64,000 bases of DNA from contig CAWGTF010000021.1 in assembly GCA_963825425.1 (NCBI GenBank), positions 1 to 64,000 on the forward strand. The letters run 5' to 3'. Both the position numbers and the translations under genes were made by a program. Positions 28,327 to 38,200 of the stretch are shown here, one piece after another. How positions within the stretch are numbered: the stretch's first letter is position 1; every line of letters begins with the position of its first letter. The DNA is from PALSA-607 sp963825425. Lineage in GTDB: Bacteria > Actinomycetota > Actinomycetes > Acidothermales > Acidothermaceae. The notes below the pieces were generated by a model. That model was not told the origin of the DNA and made no database searches. It saw only the letters and a program-made list of their open reading frames with translations.

Positions 28327-30439
28327 TCAGCGGGCGTAGGTCGTGGCGCTGCTGGTCCCGGCGGCAACCGCGACGAGCTGGGAACCTGCACCAAGCCGCA
28401 GCCGATCGAACACCGCAATCGCCGCGGCCGACTCGGCCGGCAGATGGCGGGTCGACGCCGTACGTCTCGCGCTCGAGGCAGCGGATCGCGGCAGCGACCT
28501 CGCCTGGCGTCGCTACGAACCCACCAAGCCGACCAGCCAACTCACCCAGACTTTCGCTGGGTTCGCGCGCGCGCTCGACGCCGTGCAAGGCGATGTCGAG
28601 TCGAAGGTAGGCGGCCAGGATCGGACCGTCCCCGCTACGGCCCCGATCGACGCCCGCATACCGACGGCGACGACGCAGCCATCGGCGTCCGATCGCGCTG
28701 AGGGCAGTGCCGATGACGACGGCAAACGCGACGGCGAGGATCGCACCCTTTCGACCCCCGGGGACGCGATGCCACAGTCTCTTCATCGACGCACCGACGC
28801 GCTGCCGCAGCGAGGGCGCAGCCTTCTGCAGGACTGCGTCGGCCGTCGGATCGCTGTTGACCCATCCCACGCCGGGATAGAACACCTGCACCCACGCGTG
28901 CGCATCGCTGTCGCGAAAGACTCGCTGCCCCGCAGAGATATCGGAATCGCCGCCGACATAGCCGGTCACCAATCGTGCCGGGATCCCTTGACTTCGCAGC
29001 ATGATGACGGCCGCCGTCGCGAACTGCTCACAGAACCCTTGGTGTGAAACGAAGAGGAAGTCGTCAACCGCATCTTCGCCGGATTTGGGTACCGGTGAGT
29101 TCAGGTTGTACTTCTCGTTCGTTCGCAGGTATTCCTCGATCGCGTCCACCGCGCCGCGCCGGCTTGACGTAGCGGCCACCAGTGATGCCGCCAATCCGCT
29201 CACGCGCGTCGGCAGGTCAGCCGGAACCTCCAGCCATTGCGGATCTGTGACGTCGGCTCCACGCGCAGCTGCGCCCGCTGCATCGTTGGGCAGCGCCGAC
29301 GTCACCGTGTAGGTCGTCGCATCGAAGGCGGCCGAGTCATAGACGATGTGCGGCGTTCCGTCCGTGTCGTCAATTACGCGGCCAACGCCGAGGTAGCTGG
29401 TCGGGCGTCCGGGTGCGAGCACCACGTCGAGCGGCGACCCCGTCGTGAGCACCCGAACGGTGTACGTGCTCAGCACATCGTCGGCTTGCGCGGTCGGGTC
29501 GGACGGCGCCGATTGCGTCGCGCCCGCAGACCACTGCGTGAACGGTCCGTGTGCGGTCCATGCGCGTCCGTCGAAGTTACTGAAGATCGCACCCTGCCAG
29601 TACGCGGGCGAGTCGGCGGGAGCTTCGAACACCGGCGCGTTGCTCAATGACCCGCGCAACCCGAGGTCGACTGCACCTGCACCCGGATCGCTGCCGGCAC
29701 GACTCCCCGATGCTCCGCTTGCCGGATCAGAGCCCGGGTCTGAGGCGGCGCCACTGCTGGCGAAGCGCGTGTGTGTGCGCAGGTGCCCGGTGTTCGGCAG
29801 GACCAAGAAGACGGCGAGTCCGAGAACCGTAGCGAGCACCACCGGCGTCACGCAGGCCCGCACGATCGAGCCAACACCCGCCGGCCGATGTCACGTCCGC
29901 GCCGTCGATGAGAGCACCGCGATGCAGCAACGACGCGGTCACCGCCACCGCCGGCAACGCCACCATCACCGGTATCAGCAAGGTCACGTCGCCAGCGAAG
30001 GCCGCGCCGACCGAGAGCATCACCACGACGATGGCGCAGCCAAGCGCGGCTTCCCGACGGGTCTGTACAGCAAGACCATGCGCAACCTGGACGACGAGGA
30101 GCAGCGTCGTGAGCGCGGCCGCCTTCGAACTCGGATCGAACGTATTCACCCGTGCCAGCACCATGACCGCGCCAACCATGATGATGACCATGGCGGTCGC
30201 CTGCCGGGGCGCCATCGTGAGTCGAAAGCCTCCCGACCGCACCGCCCGGCGCCACTTTCGGCAACGGAAGCCGCACGGTTGCCAGCCCAACCGCGAGGTA
30301 GGAGCCGAGTGCGAAGAGCCGCCGAGACTCCGCTGAGCAACGGCATGATCGCGAACTGTGCGGCGGCGCCCGCAATGAGCAAGGCAAGACGGGTAGCGCG
30401 GGCATTGACGACGCCGGGGGTAGGCGGTAGTCGGCTCAT
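28327..30439 (-). pseudogene. Transglutaminase-like (TgpA/DUF3488) membrane protein, frameshifted copy
   Basis: Frameshifted paralog of the intact gene at 36131-38200. The ATG at 30439 overlaps the DUF58 stop (ATGA). N-terminal membrane helices (RLALLIAGAAAQFAIMPLLS, LFALGSYLAVGLATVRL, then VALPAVAVTASLL) lie in three frames. The transglutaminase core is intact in one frame: catalytic Cys in QGFCEQFATAAVIML, His in DSDAHAWVQVFYPG and Asp in WVNSDPTAD. A last helix and the end of a DUF4129-like tail (CLERETYGVDPP) follow, then a shift near 28460 that would restore AAIAVFDRL and a stop at 28327. Frame changes lie near 30320, 30230, 29885 and 28460. Likely decayed, or heavily affected by indels. 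Confidence 0.8.
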
Positions 30440-31546
30440 CGCACGGTGTCCTGATAGTGCACGGGTCCTGATAGTCGGCGACGCGAATGAGGCGGACGCC
30501 GGCAACGCTCGCCGCCGACTCGACGTACGACAAGAACGCGTCAGAGAGTCCGTCGCCGGTCGCCAGCACAACGACGCCGCCGACTCCAACTCGGTCGAGC
30601 AACGCATCAACCGTTTCAGGTTCGGGCACCGCCGGCAGCAGGCTGGCGAATATCTTGTGAAACCCCGTCGGAGTCAACCGCAGCAGGTCAGGGTCCGCGG
30701 CCACGCTCATCAGTTGCTTGCCGTTCGGGATCGCATCATCCGCGCATGAGACGAACACCATGATGCCGTCGTCCAGCCCTTGCCAGGTCGTCGACGCCGC
30801 GATCGCCAGCTCGGCTTCGAACCTCGGGTCGGCTCTCGTCCCAGCAATCAGCACGCCGAATGTCTCGACGGTGGGCTCGCCGTACTCGAAGACCGTCAGG
30901 CGACCGGTGCGCGCCGTCGAGCGCCAGTGCACGTGACGCACCGCGTCCCCCGGTCGCCACTCACGCACGCCACGCACGTCCAGGCCGGCACCCATCGGAC
31001 CGGAGCCACCGGCGTCTGCGCTCAGCGCCTGCGCGACATCGATCGGCCATGCTGCGAGCGGGGCCGCGAAGAAACTTCGGGGTGCCGCCAACCGCGTAGG
31101 AAGAGGTGAAGAAGCCGAACGGCCCGATCACGTCAACCATCAGGCGGCTCGATAGTGCCGCTCCACGCCGGAGCGGAACCCGAGTCACGGTCAGGACAGC
31201 CCTCTCGCCCGGCGGGACGGGGTCGACGTACACAACCGCAGGCGCAACGGGCGGGGGCTTGAGGTTCACGTCGTAGGTAATACGCAACGGCGTGGTGGGC
31301 TGTCGGCCCGTGTTGCTGCACGACAACTTCGATGTCGAAGGGAACGCCGACGATTACTTCGGTCGGTGCCCGCATGCTCACCGTCACACCAGGTCTTCGG
31401 CGCACGACGGAAAGCAACGAGATGCCGAGCAGGCCGAGCAATGCGCTGCCAACGACTTGCATCCAAATGCTCTGCGTCTGAACGGCCATCCCGAACATCA
31501 GACCCGCGCCGACGACAGCAGCCCACCCGTTGGAGGTGATTCGCAC
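30436..31546 (-). pseudogene. DUF58 protein, frameshifted copy
   Basis: Paralog of the intact DUF58 gene at 38197-39282, broken by frame changes near 31300 and 31085. Two N-terminal transmembrane helices (AAVVGAGLMFGMAVQTQSIW, then GSALLGLLGISLLSVV) lead to a beta-rich region (VDPVPPGERAVLTVTRVPL) and the family signature GVREWRPGDAVRHVHWRSTA, followed by a vWA-like C-terminal half. DUF58 proteins sit with MoxR ATPases and transglutaminases in cell-envelope loci. It is coupled to the downstream transglutaminase (ATGA). GTG 31546 is the likely start. Confidence 0.78.
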
Positions 31547-31577
31547 CCGCCGGGCACCGGCGGCTGGAACGGCAGAC

Positions 31578-32591
31578 TCAGCCACGGACCGGGACCGGCA
31601 CCGAGGCCAGCACCTCGGCAACCACCGCACTCCCGGCGCCGAGTGCGTCGAAGCCCGCGGTACGCGATCCTTGCGCACCGACGCCGCGCTGAAGGACGAG
31701 TCGATGCCCGAGCACGTACGGCGCGAGCACCTTCACGTCGTCCGGCACGACGAACTCACGGTCGTAGACGAGCGTCCGCGCCTGCGCGCATCGCACCAGC
31801 GACAGCGCGGCTCGCGAGCTCGCGCCGATGCGGACCGCCGGGTGACGCCGAGTCGCGCGCACGACATTCAAAGCAAAATCGAGGACGCCGTCGGCCACGT
31901 GCGTTCGGCGCACCTCGTTTTGCACCCAGCGCAGGTCGTGCGGTGACACCACGGGCTGCAGGTCGTCGACCGTCGGTCGCAACAACTGCTCACGGACAAC
32001 TTGGCGCTCGGTCGCGAGGTCGTTCTCGCCCAGCGTGAGGGCGACCGAGAACCGGTCGAGCTGCCCTTCGGGCAACGGGTACGTGCCGTATTGGTCTGTC
32101 GGGTTTTGGGTCGCGACGACGAAGAACGGTTCGGGCAATGCATGGCGGACGCCGTCAACGGTCACCGCGCCCTCATCGAGGGCTTCGAGCAATGCCGACT
32201 GCGCGCGCGGAGTCGCGCGGTTCAGTTCGTCGACGAGCAGCACGTTGGCAAAGACCGGACCCGGCACGAACACGAAGCCGTGCTTGTCCGGGTCCCAGAT
32301 CGCCGAGCCAGTGATATCGCCGGGCAACAGGTCGGCAGTGCCCTGGATCCGCCGAAAGCTGCCGCCGACCGAGCGCGCGAAGGCCCGAGCGAGAGTCGTC
32401 TTGCCGCTCCCTGGAACGTCCTGGACCAGGACGTGTCCACCGGCAAGAAGGCCGGCTGCGACCAACTCGACAGCAGGACGGCGTCCGTGCACGACTCGCT
32501 CGACGTTGCCGATCAGCCGGGCCGCAACCGCGGCCGCGAGCGCGCGCGAGGTCCCGTCGGGCAGGGCAGCCAGCACGGGGCCGCTCGTCAT
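31578..32591 (-). CDS. MoxR-family AAA ATPase (copy 1)
   Basis: 337-aa MoxR AAA+ ATPase, a chaperone-like family that remodels vWA/DUF58 partners. Walker A is DVPGSGKTTLARAFARS, with GTADLLPGDITGSA, Walker B NVLLVDELNRATPRAQSALL, sensor 1 VVATQNPTDQYGTYPLPEGQ and a C-terminal GASSRAALSLVRCAQA lid. The ATG at 32591 is backed by a GGAGGACCT site; longer upstream readings are not supported. It is intact although the two downstream partners are frameshifted. Close paralog of 39289-40332. Confidence 0.92.
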   Translation of the reverse strand: MTSGPVLAALPDGTSRALAAAVAARLIGNVERVVHGRRPAVELVAAGLLAGGHVLVQDVPGSGKTTLARAFARSVGGSFRRIQGTADLLPGDITGSAIWDPDKHGFVFVPGPVFANVLLVDELNRATPRAQSALLEALDEGAVTVDGVRHALPEPFFVVATQNPTDQYGTYPLPEGQLDRFSVALTLGENDLATERQVVREQLLRPTVDDLQPVVSPHDLRWVQNEVRRTHVADGVLDFALNVVRATRRHPAVRIGASSRAALSLVRCAQARTLVYDREFVVPDDVKVLAPYVLGHRLVLQRGVGAQGSRTAGFDALGAGSAVVAEVLASVPVPVRG

Positions 32592-32683
32592 AGGTCCTCC
32601 GGGATCATCGAGGCGGTTCCTTGTCTCATCGGCCGACTGGCGCCAGTCATGAAGGATGACTGGGTCAACGGTCCCGATGAGGG

Positions 32684-33691
32684 TCAGTGAATCCAGTAGA
32701 GAAAGGCGACCTGGGTCGACGTGAGCGTGCTGAGCCAAACCGTCGCTTCGTCGAGTGATCCGTTGAAGGGGTAGTTCAGGTTGTCAGCCGCGGTGTTCCC
32801 GGGCGCGCCGGCACCGGTCCAGTCGCCGCCCCAGCCGGCCAGGTTGCCACAGCCGACCCGCCAGAAGCTCGCCTTGGTCTCGGTCTCCGATGTCGTGTTC
32901 GCGTTTGCCGCGACCAGGTTCCCGTCAATGTAGAGCGACATGCCTGTGGTCGTGCTCATCGTGGCGGTCGCCATGTGCCAGGTTCCGTCGTTGAGACCCG
33001 CAGCGGAATGGATCGCGGTCGCCGCACCAGTCCAGACGCCGAACCAGATCTCCCCGTTCGCATCCATGTACATCATCCGGTCGTACTGGCCGCCCGCACC
33101 TGAACTGTCGGAGACACCCGTGCGGTTGTTCTCCAGCCCGATCAGCTTGCCGCCAGTCGTCGACGTGGTCTTGAACCAGATCACTTCGCTGTACGTCATC
33201 GGGCCCGGTACTGCTATGCCTGTTGTGTTGGTCGTGTAGATGCATGAGGTGTTCGCGGCTCGGGTGGCGGCGTTGGTTGCCTTTACTGCCAGGTTCGGCG
33301 ACTGATCGGTGAGCGCACCGACCTGACTCTTCGTCCACGTCGAGTTGTAAGTACCAGTGCGACCGTTGCCCGATGTATCCGCGGCGGTCGTTCCCGCGGT
33401 GTCGTCGAGCTTCCAGTACAGGTACGGCCCGAGATTGTTCGTCTCCGTCGTGTAGTTGTACGTGGGCACGGTCCAGGTGTCGCCGGTGTTGAATGTGGTC
33501 GCCGAAAACGCAGCCTTGGCAGTCGGCACGAGCAGCGCGAGAGACGCAACCGTGGCGTAAACCGTCCGCCTCGCGAGTCTGGTCGCGAAGCGCCGGAACG
33601 CGGCGGTCGGAGCGAGACGTCTCGGGCGGTGGACGCGAACATGGCGAGGGCGCGCGACGATCGCTGCACCGAAGTCTGGTGTCTGGATCAA
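32684..33691 (-). CDS. Secreted LamG-domain protein
   Basis: 335-aa exported protein. A basic N-terminus precedes the hydrophobic stretch VYATVASLALLVPTAKA and then AAFSATTFNTGDTW, the same motif found just after the signal in the two neighbouring exported proteins, which suggests the same signal peptidase. Residues about 85-330 form a LamG/concanavalin-like domain (LYWKLDDTAGTTAADTSGNG, WHMATATMSTTTGMSLYIDG, FNGSLDEATVWLSTLT). Two Cys are present (NTSCIYTT, RVGCGNL). The TTG start overlaps a TGA that would end the signal-peptidase gene (TTGA). The likely role is carbohydrate or protein binding in an extracellular structure. Confidence 0.75.
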   Translation of the reverse strand: MIQTPDFGAAIVARPRHVRVHRPRRLAPTAAFRRFATRLARRTVYATVASLALLVPTAKAAFSATTFNTGDTWTVPTYNYTTETNNLGPYLYWKLDDTAGTTAADTSGNGRTGTYNSTWTKSQVGALTDQSPNLAVKATNAATRAANTSCIYTTNTTGIAVPGPMTYSEVIWFKTTSTTGGKLIGLENNRTGVSDSSGAGGQYDRMMYMDANGEIWFGVWTGAATAIHSAAGLNDGTWHMATATMSTTTGMSLYIDGNLVAANANTTSETETKASFWRVGCGNLAGWGGDWTGAGAPGNTAADNLNYPFNGSLDEATVWLSTLTSTQVAFLYWIH

Positions 33692-34379
33692 CGCTGGGCT
33701 TGGGAAGGAACCGACCAGCCGCAGAGCGTGGCTGCGATGGAAGGCGCGAAGTCGATGGCTCGGCTGGCTCGACCGAGCCAGCCTCGCCGCCGTCCGCAGC
33801 TGGTCCGTCGCCCTCAGGCGGCGCTTCGACGACGTCCCGGTCGCGCATGACGAGCAACGCGGCGAACCAGATCGAGGCGATAAGTAACGCGAACTTCAGC
33901 CACTCGCCCTTTTGCACCCAGATCAGCGGCAGGCCCACATAGCGGACCAGCAACCGGCCGAGACCGACAACCGCTGACACCTTCACGTGAACGCTGTCGA
34001 CCGACTGGTTGGCGTCGCCCTTGGTGGTGAGCGTTCCGTCCGAGTTGATCGCGACCACGCGGTGCGACTTGATGTCCCCGACCCGGCCGGGGTCAGGGTC
34101 GTGGAACACCGTGACCCGCCCGAGCAGCTTCTGCGGATTGTGTTCCGGCGCGGCGAGGATGACGTCGCCGACCTTGATCCGCGGCGCCATCGACGAGGAC
34201 TCGACGACGTAAGGCCGCCAGCCGAACAGCAACGGCAACAACGTGACGACCAGGCAGCCACCGAGAAACCACAACCAGGTGCGGCCGACGAACCCACCGA
34301 ACAACGTCACGTTGCTGACCGGACGCGGTTGCGGCCCCGCTTGCGCAGGTACCTCCACCGCAACCTCGGTAGCCACCAC
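33688..34379 (-). CDS. SipW-type signal peptidase (second)
   Basis: Membrane signal peptidase of the S26B (Ser-His) type. An N-terminal helix (TWLWFLGGCLVVTLLPLLFG) is followed by the nucleophile region VVESSSMAPRIKVGDVILAA and the catalytic-His region IKSHRVVAINSDGTLTTKGD, then a second helix (LKFALLIASIWFAALLVMRD) and an acidic, low-complexity tail. The frame as read does not stop until far inside the LamG gene; a one-base change in the tail would end it at 33688 in a TTGA overlap with LamG, which I take as the real end. It lies downstream of two exported substrates, as in the 8.4-9.9 kb module. Confidence 0.8.
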
Positions 34380-34412
34380 ACGTCCCTTCAGATGCTCGGC
34401 GCGAACAGCCGC

Positions 34413-34446
34413 GGGCTCCCGGACCCCTTGCGGGGGCCCGGGAGCC
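34413..34446 (-). terminator. Strong GC hairpin between exported protein and signal peptidase
   Basis: GGGCTCCCGGACCCC (34413-34427) faces GGGGGCCCGGGAGCC (34432-34446) around a 4-base TTGC loop, with one imperfect position. There is no T-tract. It sits between the exported-protein gene and the peptidase gene, the same place as the hairpin at 9132-9166. Confidence 0.7.
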
Positions 34447-34482
34447 GGCGGTCTAGTTCGACGAAATAGTGATCAGTCGCTC

Positions 34483-35103
34483 CTACTGGAGTTCCCACGT
34501 GAACCCGGAGGTGACGGTCTTGCCCATGAGGGCCGAGTCGCCGGGGTTGGTGCCGGTGCTGACGAACGTCCAGGTGACCTTGTAGGCCTCGAGAACGGTG
34601 CCTGACGCGACTGCGACCGGGACGCCGGCCGCGTAAGTGGCCGCGAACGTCGACAGCGGCTGGTTCGTCGCGATGGTCGTCAAGCCGGAGGCCGGGAAGC
34701 CGACGCAGTTCGCCTGCACGTCGCTCGCCGGCACGCCCGCGGTGACGGTCAGCTGGATCTGCGCGCCCAGCGACGGCGCCGAGTCGACAATGGAGCTCTC
34801 GTACATCGCCAGGTTGCCGGCAGCGGTGCCGATGCTCTTCACGGTGAGACAGGTGGTGCCGGTCGCACCGGGCTTCAGGTTGGTGCCGCCGAACGTCGCA
34901 CTGGTCGCGGCCGAGTAAGCGGCGCCGCCACCGTTGTTGGTCAGCGCCAGCGAACCGGACGACCACGCGTTGTCGGTGTCGACGGTGGTGGCGGAGAAGG
35001 CTGCGTAGCTGCCCTGCCACACGAGGAGACCGGCGGCCAAGAGGCCGGCGGCCGGGGCGGTTGCACGGACGACGCGGCGCCGGCGGTCAGACTGCTTGGA
35101 CAT
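34483..35103 (-). CDS. SipW-dependent-type exported protein, paralog 1
   Basis: 206-aa secreted protein. A basic N-terminus (SKQSDRRRRVVRATAPA) precedes the hydrophobic core GLLAAGLLVWQGSYAAF and SATTVDTDNAW, with cleavage expected near YAAFSATT. The mature part is beta-rich: LALTNNGGGAAYSAATSATF, a two-Cys unit (TTCLTVKSIG and VQANCVGFP) that may form a disulfide, and GKTVTSGFTWELQ at the end. It resembles camelysin/TasA-group proteins in signal type and layout. ATG 35103 has a GGGAGCG site. It is about three-quarters identical by eye to the paralog at 35348-35978, a tandem duplicate. Confidence 0.78.
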   Translation of the reverse strand: MSKQSDRRRRVVRATAPAAGLLAAGLLVWQGSYAAFSATTVDTDNAWSSGSLALTNNGGGAAYSAATSATFGGTNLKPGATGTTCLTVKSIGTAAGNLAMYESSIVDSAPSLGAQIQLTVTAGVPASDVQANCVGFPASGLTTIATNQPLSTFAATYAAGVPVAVASGTVLEAYKVTWTFVSTGTNPGDSALMGKTVTSGFTWELQ

Positions 35104-35295
35104 GTATCGCTCCCAGATAGTGGTGGACTTGGCGACTTGTTCGGTGCAAAAGTGCGACGACTTGATGACTTTGGTCACGATCTGGCCGGTCGGTTGATGC
35201 CAGTTCTCACGCGGCCCAACGACCTGCTAGCGACTGGGCTATTCGGGTTACGGGCACACGCCTAGAGCACGTGCAATACCGGACGAATCCCCCAA

Positions 35296-35333
35296 GGAAA
35301 AGAGCCCCGCACAATCACTCAGGGCTCCTTTCC
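35296..35333 (-). terminator. Hairpin between the two exported-protein paralogs
   Basis: GGAAAAGAGCCC (35296-35307) pairs with GGGCTCCTTTCC (35322-35333), with one mismatch and a 14-base loop. On the minus strand the descending arm ends CTCTTTTCC, giving a modest T-rich run, so it may work as a weak intrinsic terminator after paralog 2. Confidence 0.65.
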
Positions 35334-35347
35334 GGACAACTAACGTG

Positions 35348-35978
35348 CTACTGGACTTCCCACGTGAAGCCAGCTGTGACTGTCTTGCCCATCAAAGCCG
35401 TGTCTCCGGGATTCGTGCCCGTAGTCACGAATGTCCAGACCACCTTGTACGCCTCGAGGACGGTGCCGGCGGCAACCGGCGTTGTGCCGGTCGCGGTCGC
35501 AAAGCTGCTCGGGAACGTCGACAACGGCTGGTTGGTCGCCACGGTTGTCAGGCCGGCCACCGGGAAGCCGGTGCAGTTTGCCTGCACGTCGGTCGCCGGC
35601 ACGCCTTCGGTCACAGTCAACTGGATCTGCGCGCCCAACGACGGCACCGAGTCTGCGAGCGCGCTGCGATACATGGCCAACGTGCCCGCGGCACTGCCGG
35701 TGCTCTTGACGGTCAGACAGGTCGTCCCGGTCGCACCCGGCTTCAGGTTCGTGCCGCCGAACGTGGCAGAGGTCGCCGCGGCGTAGACCGCGGTGCCGCC
35801 GTTGTTCGTCAGCACCAAGTTGCCCGCAGCCCAGGTGTTGCCGGTGTCGATCGTGGTAGCGGAGAACGCGGCGTAGCTGCCCTGCCACACGAGCAGGCCA
35901 GCGGCGAGCAGACCCGACGGCCGGGGCGATGATGCGGATCCAATGGCGCTTGCGTTCGACGGATACAGGGTGCGACAC
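35348..35978 (-). pseudogene. SipW-dependent-type exported protein, paralog 2, one frameshift
   Basis: Tandem paralog of 34483-35103. The N-terminus (RKRHWIRIIAPAVG) is in one frame and the rest, from GLLVWQGSYAAFSATTIDTG, in another; a one-base insertion in a G-run near 35920 explains this. The mature region (LVLTNNGGTAVYAAATSATF, TTCLTVKSTGSAAGT, VQANCTGFPVAG, GKTVTAGFTWEVQ) is complete and closely follows the paralog, including both Cys. Substitutions are scattered and conservative, so selection has kept the protein; the indel may be technical. First gene of the exported-protein module on the minus strand. Confidence 0.75.
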
Positions 35979-36130
35979 GGCTGGGCTCCAAGGTCCGGGG
36001 GGACGTTGGAGTTCGTGTTCGGCGCGACTTTGTGAATCCTTGACTGTCGGCGAACATTTCTGTCCGACCGAAAGAGGAAAGAGTCGATCGGGCGGCGGTC
36101 AAACCGGACGCTGCGCTCACGATGCCCAAC

Positions 36131-38200
36131 TCAGGGCAGGAGAACCCGGTTCAACGATGCGTGCAGGCGGTCGAAGACGTCGATGGCCGCCGCGACCTCC
36201 GATGGTCCGGGCGGCACGATCGCGTAGCACTCGCGCTCGAGACAATCCAACGCCGCAGCCAATTCGACGTGCGAACCACCCGCCGTGTTGAGCTGCCGGG
36301 CCACCTCGCGCAAGGTCTGTTCCGGCTCGCGCGCCCGCCCACCCAGTGCTGCGTCGAGGCGCAGGTACGCCTGCAGGACAGGGCCGTCGCCGGGTCGCGG
36401 CTCTAGGTCGATGGCCGGCCTTGGCGCGCCGATCGGGCGACGCCGGAATGCACCGAGTAGAAACACAGACCCAGCAACGATCGCGGCGAAAACGACGAGC
36501 GCAACCAGCCAACCCGTTCGACCACCGGGCATGATCCGCACGGCGGCAGCCAATGGCAGCGGGTGCCTGTCCGCTGTCGCAGTAGCCGGGTGCGCTCTAG
36601 AAATAGGGAGTGCTGCCGCGGCGGTCGGATCGCTGTTGACCCAGCCCACGCCTGGGTACCACACCTGCACCCAAGCGTGCGCGTCCGTCCCGCGCATGAC
36701 GCGCTCCCCGGGCTCGCTGGCGAGGTCGCCCTGGCTGTACCCGGTGACCAGCCGCGCGGGGATGCCCGCGCTGCGCAGCATGACGACTGCGGCGGACGCG
36801 AACTGCTCGCAGAATCCGCGATGGGAAACGAAGAGGAAGTCGTCGACGGCGTCGTGCCCACGCGCGGGCACGGGTGACGTCAGGTCGTAGACCTCGTGCG
36901 TCTGCACGTAGTCGTCCACTGCGGTCACTGCGTCGTAACGCGTAGCCGCGGACGCCGTCAGTTGCGCGGCGAGGTCGCGCACCCGCGCGGGCAGACGAGG
37001 CTCCACCGCCGTCCATTTCGGGTCGTCTGGATCGCCACCCGTCGCGGCGCGCAGCGTCACCGGGTTCGCGGCCGTGCTTACCGAAGAGACCTGGTATGTC
37101 CAGGGCGGGCTCGTGCCGACCGCAGCCAAGAGCGCCGTGCCATCGGCTGCGGCGACCATCTCGCCCGGTCCGCTGTACGCAGTCGGCGCGCCCGGAGCCA
37201 CCACGACATCGAGCCCGCGAGGCGAGAGCACCCGCACGGTGTCGGTGCGCACCGGCTGCGTGAGCGGCACCGGCTGTGTCGCCGCACCTGTCGCCGTCCA
37301 ACTGCTGCCGTCGAAGGTGTCGAACACCGTGCCTTGCCAGTAGGCCGGCGAGTCGGCAGCGACAGCGAACACCGGCTGATCCGAGAGCGTGCCACGCACC
37401 CGCAAGTCCAAGCGTGCGGCGCCCGGATCGAGATCCGCTCGACCGCCAGCGGCCGCATCGCTTCCTGCAGCCGTGAGTGCGACGTGACCGATGGTGGTGC
37501 GGGTACCCAGTTGCAAGGAGTTCGGCAGCGCGACAAACGCGATCGCGCCGATCACGATCGCCGTCGTCGCGGGCCCGAACAAGGCGCGCAACACAGGAGC
37601 TGTCGACAGCCCGATCGCCGACCGGGTACGCGCGAGAACCGAGCCTCGTTGCAACAGGGCGGCGGCGACCAGCAGCATGACGACGGCCGGCAGTGCGGCC
37701 CACGCAGGGCTTGCGTTGTGGGCGAAGAACCCGGCGTCCGCGACCATCACCGCAACGACAAGCAGGCCGACCGTGGCGTCGCGGCGTGACTCGATGGTCT
37801 GCACCTGCACGCCCTGCACGGTCAGCAGCAGGACGCCGATCGGTACCGCCATCGGCACGGCACCCGAGAAGGGCAACGAACCAACTACCCCTACGCAGAT
37901 TTCGGCCAGCGCGACGCACGCGACGATCCGATAGGCGTTGCGTCGCCGCCGACCGGAGCCTGCGCCGAACCGCGCACCGACCGGAGCAACGAACGGGCGG
38001 CGCGCCGACTCCGCGCTCAGCACGACCAACGCGACCGCGGCGCCCGGATACACCCACGCGGGCGCGTCCATCCACATGGCCCATTGAGCGAGGAGCCCCG
38101 CAGCAAGCAGGGCGCACCGCGCCGCGAGATCGAGACGGCGCAGGACCACGACGCGGTCATGGCCGCGAACGCGTCCGGAGCGGCTCGAAGGAGCGCTCAT
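36131..38200 (-). CDS. Transglutaminase-like (TgpA/DUF3488) membrane protein, intact copy
   Basis: 689-aa membrane protein. The N-terminal half has several helices (CALLAAGLLAQWAMWMDAPA, VALAEICVGVVGSLPFSGAV, ATTAIVIGAIAFVALPNSLQ). An extracytoplasmic transglutaminase/protease core follows, with Cys in RGFCEQFASAAVVML, His in GTDAHAWVQVWYPG and Asp in WVNSDPTAA. Then come one more helix (TGWLVALVVFAAIVAGSVFL) and a cytoplasmic DUF4129-like tail (YLRLDAALGGRAREPEQTLR). The complete triad suggests activity on extracellular proteins or glycan peptides. ATG overlap with DUF58 upstream (ATGA). Last gene of the intact MoxR-DUF58-transglutaminase operon. Confidence 0.92.
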   Translation of the reverse strand: MSAPSSRSGRVRGHDRVVVLRRLDLAARCALLAAGLLAQWAMWMDAPAWVYPGAAVALVVLSAESARRPFVAPVGARFGAGSGRRRRNAYRIVACVALAEICVGVVGSLPFSGAVPMAVPIGVLLLTVQGVQVQTIESRRDATVGLLVVAVMVADAGFFAHNASPAWAALPAVVMLLVAAALLQRGSVLARTRSAIGLSTAPVLRALFGPATTAIVIGAIAFVALPNSLQLGTRTTIGHVALTAAGSDAAAGGRADLDPGAARLDLRVRGTLSDQPVFAVAADSPAYWQGTVFDTFDGSSWTATGAATQPVPLTQPVRTDTVRVLSPRGLDVVVAPGAPTAYSGPGEMVAAADGTALLAAVGTSPPWTYQVSSVSTAANPVTLRAATGGDPDDPKWTAVEPRLPARVRDLAAQLTASAATRYDAVTAVDDYVQTHEVYDLTSPVPARGHDAVDDFLFVSHRGFCEQFASAAVVMLRSAGIPARLVTGYSQGDLASEPGERVMRGTDAHAWVQVWYPGVGWVNSDPTAAAALPISRAHPATATADRHPLPLAAAVRIMPGGRTGWLVALVVFAAIVAGSVFLLGAFRRRPIGAPRPAIDLEPRPGDGPVLQAYLRLDAALGGRAREPEQTLREVARQLNTAGGSHVELAAALDCLERECYAIVPPGPSEVAAAIDVFDRLHASLNRVLLP

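Noticed and set aside
32925..34379. Signal peptidase-LamG fusion of 484 codons
   Set aside because: After about codon 230 the frame is a shadow of the LamG gene; a frame change with a TTGA overlap is simpler.
36597..38117. Open frame of 506 codons on the minus strand
   Set aside because: Alternative frame of the transglutaminase gene with Arg/Gly-rich composition typical of high-GC shadows.
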